Source: Symsagittifera roscoffensis
Lineage: Eukaryota > Xenacoelomorpha > Acoela > Convolutidae
Reading direction: 5' to 3'
Assembly: GCF_963678635.1 (NCBI RefSeq)
Contig: NC_087063.1
Location: forward strand, 61,171,850 to 61,235,849
DNA: 64,000 bases
Shown here: positions 32,401-44,806 of the stretch, one piece after another
Layout of the letters: each line of letters opens with the position of its first letter
How positions within the stretch are numbered: the stretch's first letter is position 1
Translations under genes and position numbers: made by a program
The notes under the pieces: model-generated
Told to the model about the DNA's origin: nothing
What the model saw: only the letters and a program-made list of their open reading frames with translations
Database searches by the model: none

Positions 32401-34060
32401 TGATTGTGCGCCGGAGTCGATTAGGAAATCTATTTCAAGATCTGGTAGTTGAACATTTTTTGTTTTTCGGGCTTCTTAAAAAGATCGGGATTATCCAAAC
32501 TTCTGCATTCGGCGGTGATAATTTATTTGTTGCATTCGGACATACATTAATCATACTTGAATTTTTTTCAATAATGTGTGGAGTAAAATTCCTGTTGTTC
32601 TGGTTGCTACTTAGTTTTTTAAGCTTCTTCTTGATGATAATTCGATACAATTGGTCTTTTGTATACATGTTCTGTTTTAGGAATGTTTTTAACAAGTGTG
32701 CTTTCTGTATCGCTTCCGTCATCTGTGCTTTCATAGTGTATGCGGTTCAATTGTAGTTCTGAAGTTTCTATATCGTCAATACTTGGAGTGTCTGGGCTTG
32801 TTTCAAATGTAGATTGTATTGGTTGATTTGTCTTTGATGTTTTGGTTTTGTTGGTTTAAATAATGTGAGTTATTTCGATATCGTGACTGAGAAAAATTCC
32901 TTGATCTTTATTGATAGTTGTTGTTTTTATTCTCAGATTAACACGAGATCTATCATTATAATATTTATTATATGGTCCATTATTAGAACAGTTTTGCAAT
33001 CTGTTATTGGAGTGGTTCCTATTACAATTGCTTGAATAGTTTCGATTTCGATTGTTCTAATAGTTTCAATTTCGATTGTTTGAAGAGTTTCTCGAGTGGT
33101 AATTGAAAAACTATCTAAACCGGGGGTTCAAAAATAAGCAATTTTTGTTGTATTTTGAGCAATTTCTTCCATTAGAAATTGATCTAGAGTAATTCTTTCG
33201 ATACTGATTGTTTGGACTATTTCGTCTATTTATTCTGTTTTGTGAATAGTGTTGTGAGTTTCGTCGATATGGTTATCTTCCGCAAAATTCATTAGAATAA
33301 GGGGTTTATTGTCTACAAAAAGTGCTATTGAATCTTAGATCATAGTTTTGGCGTATTTGATAGATGAAATTGTTACACTAAAAATTATACGGATTAATTT
33401 GAATTCAAGATCACACATATTTAATTTTTTGTATTTTGATCGTTGTTTTATTGGAGGATTCAAATAAGAGCGACTATTTGATCTTGAGTAATTATTTCGA
33501 TACTGATTGTTTTCAATATTTGATCTATTATTTCTGTTTTGTGAATATTTTTGTGAGTTTCATTGATCTGGTGATCTTCCGCGAAATTTAACAGAATAAG
33601 GCGATTGTGATCTGTTGTTGCTAAATCTATTTTGAAGTGGCCTTCCTTCGCTAGTGTTATAAGTTTCAAAATTATCTATTTTAAGGTTCAAAAACTTCGG
33701 GTTGAAAAATTTCTTGTAGTTGATCTATATTGTTCCACAGATTGTTTCGCTGTTTATTATATTATTGTTCCTGATTTTGATTGAAGAAAACTTCATCTTC
33801 AAAATGGTGTGGTTGGCGTTTTGTGAAATTTCTGTTAGGTGGGTTTTTTGTTGTTAAAAAATGGATAACTTTCAGAACGGTCTGTCGGATTTTTTTGTTT
33901 GTCATTAAAATATTAATTGAGATACTGGTTTTGGTAATTGTTGGTTTAAGTATGTTACTGAGATTGATTTTGAGTTGGATACACTGGTTTTGCTATTGGA
34001 TTGCAAAAAAAGTTGTTTGTGATAAGTCATAGGATAAGCCCTGAAAAAGTTTAAGTTTAA
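32400..34060 (-). pseudogene. gag region (element C), Asn/Arg-rich
   Basis: The region upstream of the protease contains sense-strand Asn/Arg-rich repeats (NNRNRNYS-type near 33030-33100) and a Cys pair in NCSKYNKNC near 33150. No classical CCHC knuckle was found. The region includes an internal duplication (33187-33303 and 33486-33603) and a transposed copy of protease-region sequence (33302-33454). Position alone makes it gag. Frames are heavily broken. Confidence 0.45.
33187..33603. repeat. Internal direct duplication in element C gag
   Basis: The block GAGTAATT...TCGATACTGATTGTTT...CAGAATAAGG occurs at 33187-33303 and 33486-33603. Between them, 33302-33454 repeats sequence found at 31802-31953 in the protease region of the same element (shared TTGATAGATGAAAT and TATTTTGATCGTTGTT). 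Confidence 0.7.
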
Positions 34061-34196
34061 GGTTCAGGATTAAGAAAACGTTATAATTTCAAGAAACGGT
34101 TGATTTAAAAAATAAGGAATTAAATGATATTAGTACTTTATGTTATATTTTATTGGTCATAGATTATTGAGAGGTATTTGGCTTGGGAATGAACAT

Positions 34197-34358
34197 TACT
34201 GCTCCAATTCAACTTTTTCATTTTAGTAAATGAAAATGTAATGCATTGATTATCTTAAAGAGAAGTAGTCGTTGCCTTACTGCTCCAATTCAATTTTTTC
34301 ATGTTAGTAAATGAAAATGTTATGCATTGATTATCTTGTAGAGAAAGAGTCGTTGCAG
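34197..34358. repeat. Tandem duplication, 81-base unit
   Basis: Two adjacent copies begin TACTGCTCCAATTCAA at 34197 and 34278 and share AGTAAATGAAAATGT and ATGCATTGATTATCTT with few changes. It lies upstream of the element C gag, near its 5' end. Confidence 0.85.
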
Positions 34359-34674
34359 TCTGCTTTTTCGTTTCACGATGTAGAGGCTCGGTCCGTCATT
34401 CGGGTTTGGACCTGGTGAATGCGGTGAATGGTGAATGGTGAATATTGAGACGTGGAGGTAAGTTTTCAATACTTCTCTACGTTTTTGTGTTATGTGTTTG
34501 GATGTTAGATCTTATTTCAATTGTGGAAATGCTAAATCTAAAATTGTTGAGGTCTTTGTTGGAGACTTTTGGTCTCACCAGATGAGTTTATGTCTGGGGT
34601 GGCTCACTCATAGATTATTTTCAGTAAGGTAATTTCAGATATCTTATTTTTGGCCGGATAGGTTTCTGAAAGTT

Positions 34675-34835
34675 CTTAGTCTAATACCAATCTTAATCTT
34701 AATTTTTATCTCCTAGTCTCAATAGATCTAGTGTATACTGGTATTTGCGAGAAAAATTATCAGGAATTGTTCTGGAGAAGAACGACTGTTTGCTAAGAAA
34801 GATTTATTCTGTTCTGTATCTAAAACTATGAATAC
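34675..34835. repeat. Terminal direct repeat of element C, right
   Basis: Partner of 23300-23465; see that entry for shared words. It defines the right side of element C at about 34.7-34.8 kb. Confidence 0.65.
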
Positions 34836-37800
34836 TTTTAGCTTTACAAAGTATTGTAAGTGTTAGTTATGGATCATAATTGGTAAGTTAAAAATATTTT
34901 ACAGAGAGAGAGTTTCATCAATAATATAATTGGAGATATGTACTGTTTTTAAAGTGGTTTACAAAGACTAATCGTCTATCAAGGAAAAGCGCTGAGTTTT
35001 TTGAGTTCCCCTTAATCCCTATGGATTAGTTTCTTGGAAAAAGAAAACATTGACAAACTATGAAGTGTGAAATTTTGAATCGTATGAAATTGATTTTACC
35101 GATTAGCTAGCCTCAATTTAATTTGAAACGAGTTTGGTGAGCGGGATAATTCGCGACGCATAAATTACTAGCATAACGCTTTCAGGCTTGTGGATAAAAT
35201 TTTCAAGGTGCTCGTAAATTAGTCCAGTGCATGGCCGAATTGGCAATTTTCCAACTGCTGTAACTATGCAAAAACGATTGGGAGTAATGTATTTTATTAA
35301 ACTTGATTTCAAGGAGTCGATGTCTTCAAGGGGTTATAAAAATACTTGTTAAAAACTATTTTTCCGATCGCCGAAAAATGACTGAATAAGAAAACCACAC
35401 CAAGAATAACTATTCCGTTTTCTTCGAAAGTCTAAACAATCATGGAGGCGATAGAGAGCTTTCAGACAACAGATTTTTCAGAAGCACATAACACTTTCAG
35501 AAACAAACGGAAATTTTCAACTGCATTATTAATCTACAACTGCAAAAACAACAAAAATAACAAAAAATTGTCTGCTGAAAGTGGCTATACGCACTAACAT
35601 GAGAAAATAATAGGTTCCAAATGTTAAAATAAGCTGTTCTCAAAGATGAACAAAATTGGTTCAGATCGAAATAAATATTGCTCGTATCAGAGCAAAGCTC
35701 TCTATGTTCCGGCTGCCCATTCATAAGTCTCGATTAGCTTTTTATAATTCGAATTTTTGACCAAAGATAAGTTTTAGGCTGATAACAGCAAAAATTTAAC
35801 TTTGAGTCATTTATGGAATTGAATAGACTGAATAGCTTGCCTCAATTCAATTTAGAACAATTTCGAGTGCGGGTAGTTTAACACATAAAAATTTTGCGCA
35901 TTGAAACACAATATCAAAGTATTTTTTCCAGCTGCTCAACCCTTATTTAGTCTAGTGCAAACATACTTGCTCGGTATTTCCAAGCTTTCCGGATCGATGC
36001 CAATACGCAGTCAAGTTGTCCAAAATTGGTCGGAACAATTAAAAAACGCCCCAAGCATATCTATTCCTCACTTTCTTAGAAAGTTGTACCAATAACATGT
36101 ATTATACGAGCAGCGGTTTCCTTGCTAGCTTTGATGACATGATTAACGTTTTTTGCAGTTTTTGAAAATTTTTCAAGTCTGTTTTCAAAAAAACAGGAAA
36201 TTTCAAAGAAAAAGAAGAATTTTTTTTTCAAAAATTTTGTAGAAACAAACAAACTACAATCATCAATATATTTTCATCTAGTTACAATTTATTGATATCA
36301 AACCATTCAATTCAGTACATGAAAATTATCCCCCAACTGCTAAGATTATTGCTTGCTAAGTTCGGTTTCCAGATTTAAAATCAAAGAGGCGTAGAGGCTG
36401 AAACATTTTTTTTACAGAGAAAACAAATTGATTTGATAATTATGTCTCATGGACCTTACTTTCCAACTAGAATTGAAAAAACAGTTTTCAAAATTTGATT
36501 TTGCCACGAAACAATCACCGCCACAACAGAACAGTTTTTTCCGATTCTAACCTATTATGAACAAGCAGATTAATCAGATACGTGTTTATTGAACCATCAA
36601 TGCAAAATAATTCAATCAAGTGTTTCATTTTAAAATAGACAGAGAAATCGATAAAAAAGCCTTCTGAAAAAAAAATGGTGTGCTCCAATTTTGCTGAAAC
36701 AAGTTATTCAATGAAATGAATCGGTCTTCGAAAAGTCAAAATTTTTATTAGAGAGTTATTCAAGCCATGGAACTTAGGTAGCTTCCTAGAACGGAAAGTA
36801 TTGCAAAAAATTGAACGTTTCTATGCAAAAATTAAACGATGATGATTTGAAAACTCTCAGTTATTTTAAAGAACGAATCAGTTTCTAAACAGTTTAGGTT
36901 GTTTTTAGCAAGCTTTTTCAGCGATGAAAAATTGAAATGTCAAGCAAGTCGATGTAAAGTTAGAAAAGACCGTCTAACTCAAAAAAACTTCAAAATTTTT
37001 AACAAAATTTTTACGGTTGTCTGTTTCAGGGGCAAACATTTCAAAAATCCTATTGCAAGTATTTAAATTAAATATTACGAAGCCGTATCTAAGCCGAGAA
37101 GATTTTGGTCTAACGTAGACAAAGTTTTTCCGGACATATTGTTCAAGCTATGAAATACTTCTAAGCTATTTCATGGACTGAATCGATTCGCAAATTTTTT
37201 TATTTTTACAGGCTACGAATTGTAAAACTTTTCTAGTTACTTCAGAAAGCAATTTGGCTGGCAAAAAAAGTTCCAAGCATGCTATTCAACCTATGAAAAA
37301 ATGAAACATTTTAAGTTATTTCATAGACCGAAGTGATTCGCGAATAATTTAAATTTGTCTAAGCAACCTAATCGAGCAATGACACTTTGAAATACTATAA
37401 AAGAACTCGGTTGATAAAAACCTAAAATTTTTTTAAGCAAGTTATTCAACCTTTTAAAACTTTGAAATCGCGGCTGTCCCTAAAAAAACTCAAAACATAT
37501 CGCACGCTGATTGTCCAAAATTCCCAAATATTTTTCATATAACCACAACATCAAAAAAATCATTTTAGTCAGATGATTGAAAAAAAAACCATTAAAAAGA
37601 TGTCCGTTATAAAAACGAAACTGTTCATTAGAAAACTCAAATCGATTATTTGTAATTAAGCGATCAAATGAGTTAAAAAAACTGCTAAATTGAGATGTAA
37701 ATTTGGATTAAAAAAAATATAAATGTTCCAGTCTAATTACATTGCGTGTGCCATCGAGCTCAGTATCTTCAACATTCGTTGAAAAGCATCTGAACAGCGG

Positions 37801-38221
37801 TAAAAAAAATAGACTAAAAAAATAAACCCAAATCTCAGCTGAGGTAGAGGTGATAAAATCCTTGAATTTTCCTTCAAGCAGTCAAATTTGATCAGAAAAA
37901 TCCACACACTACCATATTTTTGTCGTCCATTGGTCCTCGTTCCAATTTTACCCAGCTTTTTGTTAAATGTACCAAAGTGGCTCAATTTTATTTTCAAAAA
38001 ACTAAAAAAAAAAGCAATGGATTGCTAGTGATTTTTTTTGAAAAACTCAGTTATAGCACAAACTTCCATAAAAATTTCCAGTAAACTCTTTCAAATACTT
38101 TAGGAAATTCAACTTGTTTTGTTATCTAAACTTTTTGATGTTTGTTTGTTAAGTTCTTTTATATTTTTTTTCTAATGGTTTTTGGATAGAATGCATATTA
38201 GTGCTTAACTTTATTTGTCAG
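34836..38221. other. Repeat-rich stretch without recognised gene
   Basis: No coding region is supported. It holds a direct repeat (35095-35180 and 35825-35905, sharing TAGC-GCCTCAATT-AATTT-GAAC and GAGTGCGGGTAG-like words), a short relic of the foldback arm near 35375-35445 (AACCACACC, ATTCCGTT, TCTTCGAAAGTC in the inverted order), and several diverged units around TATTCAA-C-ATG (36750, 37140, 37280, 37440) spaced about 140-390 bases apart. An 86-codon minus frame at 37737-37997 has no recognisable motif. Confidence 0.5.
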
Positions 38222-38893
38222 AGGAGTTATTGTATATAACTTTGAGTCCTATAAAGGAGTATAATTGGGTCAGTTCGCGAAGAGCGTACTCTTTCTGATA
38301 ATCAGGTAAAAGATTGTTTCGGTTTTGAACAATTTTTTTTGTTTATGTCTATCGTTTGTATGTTACATCAGTGGGTTTATCAAATAATTGATATGGTCCT
38401 TTTCGGGGTGGTTGTAGATTTTTAGACATTCCCTTTTGTGTTGTTAAATTTAGAATTAAAACGCATGTTCCAATTTTTAATTTTGTAGCTGGTGTGAATC
38501 GAGAATTAATATTTTGTCTTTGTAATATTTTTTTGTTACTTTTTGATAAATTTCCTTATGTTTTTATCTCTGTTTAACATTCATTCGGTGTGTTTACTGG
38601 AAGTTAATTTCAAAACTTGTGGATCATGAAAGTGATGCTCATCGTGGGCATGTAGTGTTAGATTATAACATATTGATTCTTTAGTGGGTTGACAATAACC
38701 TTGTGTATTTTTTGAAGAATTTGCTGTGAACATTGAAAATTATCGTTTTTCGTGGTTTTTAAGTGAAAACCCTTTCATAGGGTGACAGTTCTAAAGTTGT
38801 TGTGAATTGTGAGTTATAAGATGATGGGAATAGTCTTACATCTAATGACCATTCAGTATATCGTGTGTCATTTCCGGTAATGATACATCTGAG

Positions 38894-39454
38894 TTATAAT
38901 TGTAATGAACGGTTCATGCATTCGACTAATCCATTAGTCCAAGGTGCATGAGATGTACGTGGTTTGTGTTTCATATTATATAAAAGGCATAGTGAAATGA
39001 TTTCGTTGTTTATAAACTCAGGGCCATTGTCTGTAACAAGGAAATCGGGTAATCCAAATTTTGCTATCCAGTGTTCATAAAGTGTTGTATATGCGTAATA
39101 AGCATTACAATGAGGTACTGGGTTAAGTGCTACGTAATGTGTAAATGCGTGGACTATGACCATATTATATGAGTTTCTTTCAGAGGATGGTGATATTGGT
39201 CCTTTTGTATCAAATGAAATTCTGTGATTGAAGTATAGACTTTGTCTTTTAAAATCTTGTTTTTGTGCAATTTGTTTTTGGTTTGGGTATGGTTTATTTA
39301 ATTGACATGTTATGCAATCTTTGCATAATACTTTTATCCAAATTAGTGCATTTAGAAAGTAAAAAATTTGTATGAAATTTGAGTATGTTTTCTCTGATCC
39401 TGAGTGTCCTTTAGTGTGTAATGAGTGGGAAGTACGAAAAGCTATAAGCATCAT
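38894..39454 (-). pseudogene. Integrase finger and core (copy D), DDE intact
   Basis: A 186-codon frame starts in the HHCC finger (HTKGHSGSEKTYSNF, then CKDCITCQ) and runs through the core: SFDTKGPI (first Asp), FLVTDNGPEFINN (second Asp), and WTNGLVECMNRSLQ (Glu). All three catalytic residues are present. It is the best-preserved integrase in the window. The frame ends at a stop soon after the Glu helix, and the rest of the enzyme (readable in part to about 38770) is missing from this frame. It would join cDNA ends to chromosomal DNA. Confidence 0.8.
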
Positions 39455-40209
39455 ACTTAAAGGTAGACATGGTACTTTGATATCAGATGTTTGGTATTCT
39501 AAAATATCTGTATTCTCCTTGATTGAGGTATTATTAAATTTTCTGAAATATTTTAGAATGGTTTTTTTTCCTAGAATGGTGATATCGGCTTTAATTGGTT
39601 TGGTTTTATATTTGTGCCAAGATTTTAATTGTCTAATGACTGGGTCAAGATTTTGACGTTTCTGTTATAATTCAAGTGTTATTTTTCTGTAAGGGGAGAA
39701 AAATGTTTTCATTTTCTATTTTTGATAGAGGTATTGTACCTAGAGGGTCAAGGAGGTTAAAGACATGGTTTATTGTATATTTTGAGTCATTATTTGGTGG
39801 GCCTGATAAATATATATTATCAGTTAGGTTTTCTTTTTCTATTAAAGGGAATAGATCTGTTTTGTATGACTTTTGTTTGATTGGTTTTTGCTGTGTATTG
39901 TTTTTAATCCATGATGAACATGGTATCGGTTTAAATGTAGATTTTCCTTGTAGATCTTTCGTAGTGATTGTTTTGACAATTTGAATATAGTTTAAAATGT
40001 TGTAAATTTTTAACTTGTGATTGGTCTATGTCAGTTTTTACTGCTTCTTTGCATTGTTATCTTGGTTAGCTTTCATCTTTTGCCAGGAAAAACTTAATTT
40101 TTTGTGGTATTTTGACTGTTGTTTTTCTTGTTAACAATTCAGGTGGTGTATTTCTACTAAGAGTATTGGTTAGCGCGAGGTTTTTTCCTGGTGTCCAAAC
40201 TATATGTAA

Positions 40210-40675
40210 GTTTGGGAACTTCATTAAAATTAGTTGAAATCTATAAATTCTATGGTTTCGGTTTGATTTTTGTGTTAAAAGAAAAGTTATGGGTTTATGA
40301 TCTGGAAATAAAATGTTGGATGTTTTGATCCAAGTATTAAAAGTTCATATTCTGTAAGTGTACATAAAATGGCTTTGCGTTCTCTCATAAGAGTAGAGAG
40401 TCTAAGTTCATCTTGTGTGAACAGTCTGGAGTTTGCTGAAATGAGATTCATTTTATTTGTTCCGTTGTGAGATTATTATAATGCTGCACCGATGCCAAAG
40501 TTAGAGGCGTCGCACATGGGGCATAAAATTTTTGGTCTGGATCTGGAATAGTATTTTTTACTTGTTCAGTGAGAAGAGATTTGATTTCTTCAAATCCTGT
40601 TTGATGTTCTGTTGTGCATTCAAAATTATTCTGTTGTCTAAGAATGTTGTAGAATGGTCTTAAATATAACTGCAT
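40210..40675 (-). pseudogene. RNase H remnant (copy D)
   Basis: Frame 40448-40675 covers the RT connection and start of RNase H (LYLRPFYNILRQQNNF, FEEIKSLLTEQ, PDPDQKFYAPC). At the point where copy F has FYARCDASNFGIG the D frame shifts, so the first catalytic Asp falls out of frame. Downstream pieces near 40330-40420 carry the remaining helices in other frames. Confidence 0.65.
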
Positions 40676-40687
40676 TTTATATACGTA

Positions 40688-41563
40688 TTAACTTAAGAAA
40701 TTTAACATTCCAAGAAATTCCTGTTTTTTCCTCTTATTGGACGGTGGTTTTTGGATAGCATCTATGCGAGATTTTAATGGAGTTATAGTAAATTTTACAC
40801 GTGTTAGAAAAAAATGTAATTTATCCGGGGCTGCTTTCACGTTTTTCTGTAGTAATATCTGATTATATTTTCCAAAGACAATGAACATTTCGTCTTTCGT
40901 TTGTGATTGAATAAAAACATCGCCTAAAAATGTGATTGCATTTTTATTGAGTATGAGTGGTCGGAAATTTTTACTCATGAATGTTGAGAATGCCAATGGT
41001 TCTATCAAAATACCATAGAATAATCGATTGAATTCATATTGCTGATTTCCAATAACGAATAGTGTTAATCGTCGTGATTTTTCGACTAACGGCATTTTAT
41101 TATATGCATTTTTCATATCTGCTGTTGTGAAATATTTACCGTTTGTTTTTGTGAGAATTAATTGAATTGGTTCAATAGGCCATTCATATTTAGATTCATC
41201 AATCAGTGAACTGAAGTATCTTGCATCTAGAACTTTTTTTAATGATTCTACTTCTGCTAAAAAGATAACGGGGTTTATAAACGTGTTATCTTTTGGCTGT
41301 TCTTCTTTATTTACTGGAGAAATGATTTCATAATGTTTTATTACGTCAAGTAATCGGTTAACTTTGTCTTGTAAGTGAATTGGGAGTTTACTTGCTCGTT
41401 GTTTTTTGAAAACTGCATCAGGTTTTAGATGTAAAATTAGTGGTGAATTTCCTTTTCCATCATCAAATTTGGATGTTGCGTAAGCTTTTGGGTATTTCAA
41501 AAGTAGATCAGCTAATTGTTTAAATTCTTTTTGTGTTATCTGAGAGTGTTGAAAATTGAACAT
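40688..41563 (-). pseudogene. Reverse transcriptase (copy D), long ORF with dead active site
   Basis: The 291-codon frame is the longest RT frame here. Blocks in order: LQDKVNRLLDVIKHYEIISP (fingers), TTADMKNAYNKMPL (first catalytic Asp), QQYEFNRLFYGILIEP, and the YxDD region at 40919-40930, which reads Phe-Leu-Gly-Asp followed by VFIQ. Tyr has become Phe and the first Asp of the pair Gly, so the polymerase would be inactive although the frame is open. KAAPDKLHFFLTRVKF and QEFLGMLNFLS complete the thumb. A 20-residue stretch around GHI is shortened relative to copy F. Confidence 0.85.
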
Positions 41564-41589
41564 TGTTAAGAAATTTTTTTTTCTTCCGT

Positions 41590-42117
41590 CTAATTTGTCA
41601 TTTGAAATTTTGGTTTAAAGTGAGGTGTTTTCGTGAAATAGTCTGTGTTTCGTTTTTCGTTACTAATCATATTATTAATCGGTAGTTCTTCGTCAAGAAT
41701 TGTTGATTGACATATATCTAATAGTTGTAAAATATTTTTTATTCTATATGCTACTTCTTTTGTTGGGGAAACTGTTGCGTTAGTTTCACAATAACCTAAG
41801 AGTCCTAGAGGTAGAGTTAATTTATATGGAGAATTGTTATATACATGTAAGGAAGTTATGTCTGAGTTTGAGTCTTTCATGTACTTTATAGATGAAATTA
41901 TTACTCCGAAATTTTTTTGAATTGGTCTGAATTCAATGTCACACATATAGAGATGTTGTTTATATTGTTCTTTATCGTATTCGTGAACTTGTTTGATTGA
42001 GAAGTTTTGATTATTACCTGCTACTAGTTTCAGGTGTTTGCGTTCCTGATTATATATAGGAAAAAATTTGGAGAAAAATTGTGGTTGTTTGTTTATTCTT
42101 TGAATTTTGTTTGTCAT
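41590..42117 (-). pseudogene. Pol N-terminal (protease-adjacent) region (copy D)
   Basis: A 175-codon frame begins MTNKIQRINKQPQFF immediately beside the D/E junction and includes LLGYCETNATVSPTKEV and LDICQSTILDEEL, shared with copy F (46946-47185) and element C. I see no Asp-Thr/Ser-Gly site in it, so the protease active site is either just upstream (lost at the junction) or absent. Confidence 0.55.
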
Positions 42118-44294
42118 CGGAGTTATTGGGGATAACTTTGAGTCCTATAAAGGAGTATAATCGAGTCAATTTGCGAAGAGCGTGCTTTTACTGATATTAA
42201 GGTAAGAGATCGTTTCGGTATTGAACAATTTCTTTTTTGTTTAGGTCTATAAGTTTGTATGTTACATCAGTGGGTTTATCAATTAATTGATATCGACCTT
42301 TTCGGAGAGGTTGTAGTTTTATAGAAAATCCTTTTTGTGTTTTTAAAATTGAAATAAAAATGCATGTTCCAATTACTAAGTTGGCAGCTGGTGTGAATCA
42401 AGATTTTATTTGGAAATAAAAAATTTGTCTTTGTAATAATTTTTTGTTACTTTTTGATAAATTTCCTTGTGTTTTTTATTTCTGTTTAAAATTCATTCGG
42501 TGTGTGTACCGGAAGTTAGTTTTAAAAATTGTGGTTGATGAAAGTGATATTCATCGTGGGTATGTAGTGGTAGATTATAACATATTGGTTCTTTAGTGGT
42601 TTGACAAAAACCTTGTGTATTGTTTGAAGAGTTTGCTGTGAACATTATCGGTTTTCGTGGTTTTGGATTAAAAATCCTTTCACAGTCTTAAGTTTGTGAT
42701 TTGTGAGATATAAGATAATGGGAATAGGTTTACATCTGTTGACCATTCAGTATATCGTGTGTCATTACCGTTAACGATACATCTGAGATAATCTTGTAAT
42801 GAACAGTTCATGCCTTTGACTAATCAATTCGTCCAAGGGGCATGAGATGTACGTGGTTTGTGTTTAATATTATATAAGTGGCATAGTGTGACAATTTCGT
42901 TGTTTATAAATTCAGTGCCATTGTCTGTAAAAAGGATTTCGCTAATCCAAATTTTGCTATCCAGTGTTCATCAAGTGTTGTGTATGCGTAATAAGCATTA
43001 CAATGAGTTAATGGGTTAAAGCTACGTAGTAAGTAAAGGCAGCGACTATGACCATTATTTATGAGTAAACTTTGCAGAATGGTGATATTGGTCCTTTTGT
43101 ATCAAATGAAATTCTGTGATTGAATCATATACTTTGTCCTTCAAAATCTTGTTTTTCTGCAATTTGTTTTTGGTTTGGGTATGGTTTGTTTAATTGACAT
43201 GTTATGCAATCATTGCATTATACTTTTATCCAACTTGGTGCATTTGGAAAGTAAACTTTTTGTATGAAATTTGAGTATGTTTTCTGTGATCCTGAGTGTC
43301 CTTTAGTGTGTAATGAGTGGGAAGTTTGAAAAACTCTAAGCATCATACTTAAAGATAGTTAGGGTACTTTGATATCAGATGTTTGGTACTCTAAAATATC
43401 TGTTTTCTCGTTGATAGAGGTATTCCTAGGTTTTCTGAAATACCCATGAAGGGTTTTATTTCCTATGGTGATACCGGCCTTAATTGGTTTGGTTTTATGT
43501 TTGTGCCAAGACTTTAATTGTCTAATGACTGGGTTAAGATTTTGAACTTTCTGTTATAATTCGAGTGTTTTTTTTCTGTTATAGGGAGAAAAAAGTTTTC
43601 AATTTCTATTTTTGATAGAGGTATTGTATCTAGAGGGTCATGGCGGTTAAAGACATAGTTTATTGTATTTTTCGATTCATTATTTGGTGGGCCTGATAAA
43701 TTTTTATTATCAGTAAGGTTTTCCTTTTCTATTAAAGGGAAAAGATCTGTTTTGTATGATTTTTGTTTGATTGGTTTTCGCTATGTATTGTTTTTATTCC
43801 ATGATGAATATGGTATCGGTTTAAATATAATTTTTCCTAGTAGATCTACTTCGTAGTGATTGTCTTGACAATCTAAAAATAGAGGAAAATGTTGGAGATA
43901 TTTAACTTGTGATTGGTCTATGTCAGTTCTTACTGCATATTTGCATTGTGATCTTGATGAAGTTTCATCTTATGCAAGGAAAAATTTAATAGTAGGTGGT
44001 ATTTCAACTGTTGTTTTTCTTGTTAACAATTCAGGTGGTGTATTTTTACTAGGAGTATTGGTTAGCGCGAGGTTTTTTTCTGCGGTCCAGATTATATGTA
44101 AGTTTGGGACCATCATTAAAATTAGTTGAAATCTATAAAGTCTATGGTTTGGGTTTGATTTTTGTGTAAAAAGGAAAATTATGGGTTTATGATCTGTAAA
44201 CAAAAACTGTTGGATGTTTTGATCCAAGTATTAAAAGTTCATATTCTGGAAGTGTATGTATTATGGCTGTGCATTCTCTCATAAGAGTAGAGAT
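42118..44294 (-). mobile_element. Copy E: RNase H end, integrase and tail
   Basis: This unit begins inside RNase H (44227-43970: LFTDHKPIIFLFTQKS, then LSRN-like TPPELLTRKTTVEI) and continues through an integrase region (43380-42780) to the shared 65-base terminal segment at 42120-42185. The integrase is frameshifted at the second Asp motif (42930-42950) and has Lys in place of Glu (LVKGMN near 42815) after a stop. Copy E has lost everything upstream of its RNase H at the junction with copy F. Confidence 0.75.
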
Positions 44295-44295
44295 G

Positions 44296-44806
44296 TAGTG
44301 CATGAGATCTACGTGGTTTGTGTTTAATTTTGTATAAGTGGCACAGTGTGATAATTTCGTTGTTTATAAATTCAGTGCCATTGTCTGTAAAAAGGATTTC
44401 GGGTAATCCAAATTTTGCTACCCAGTGTTCATAAAGTGTTGTATATGCGTAATAAGCATTCATTGAGTTACTGGGTTAGAGCTTCGTAGTGTGTAAATGC
44501 GTCGACTATGACCATTATTTTTGACGTTCCTTCGGAGGATGGTGATATTGGTCCTTTTGTATCAAATGAAATTCTGTGATTGGAGTATAGACTTTGTCCT
44601 TTAAAATCTTGTTTTTCTGCAATTTGTTTTTGGTTTGAGTAAGGTTTGTGTAATTGACATGTTATGCAATCTTTGCATAATATTTTTATCCAACTTGGTG
44701 CGTTTGGAAAGTAAACATTTTGTATGAAACTTGAGTATGTTTTCTCTGATTCTGAGTGTGCTTTAGTGCGCAATGAGTGGGAAATTTGAAAAACTATAAG
44801 CATCAT
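44296..44806 (-). pseudogene. Integrase fragment (copy F)
   Basis: Frame 44468-44806 covers the HHCC finger (CKDCITCQ preserved) and the first catalytic Asp (RISFDTKGPI). Frame 44239-44463 carries the second Asp (LFTDNGTEFINN). The frames are separated by a small deletion near 44462. The third catalytic residue is lost at the E/F junction. Confidence 0.75.

Larger units (their letters stand above)
23300..34830 (-). mobile_element. Element C: Ty3/gypsy retrotransposon with envelope-like ORF
   Basis: On the minus strand from 34 kb leftward: Asn-rich gag region, protease region, RT, RNase H, integrase, then an additional ORF with a membrane segment. The outer ends share a block of about 160 bases in direct orientation (23300-23465 and 34675-34835), probably LTR remains. 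RT and integrase belong to the same lineage as copies D-F. The element is old, with many stops and altered catalytic residues. Confidence 0.75.
38222..42117 (-). mobile_element. Copy D: partial Ty3/gypsy pol unit
   Basis: Protease-region start, RT, RNase H and integrase are in order on the minus strand with the longest open frames of this lineage. The left end (38222) starts with the same ~65 bases (GAGTTATTG, AACTTTGAGTCCTATAAAGG, GCGAAGAGCG) that begin copy E at 42120, so D and E abut head-to-tail with a repeat period of 3.9 kb and no LTR between them. No gag is present. Confidence 0.8.

Noticed and set aside
37737-37997. 86-codon minus frame
   Set aside because: No recognised motif, no conservation with any other part of the window, and surrounded by AT-rich repeat DNA.
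39372-39984. Plus-strand frames with membrane-like segments opposite copy D integrase
   Set aside because: Antisense of integrase and linker sequence; composition effect only. Similar shadows at 44829-45324 and 32406-32756.
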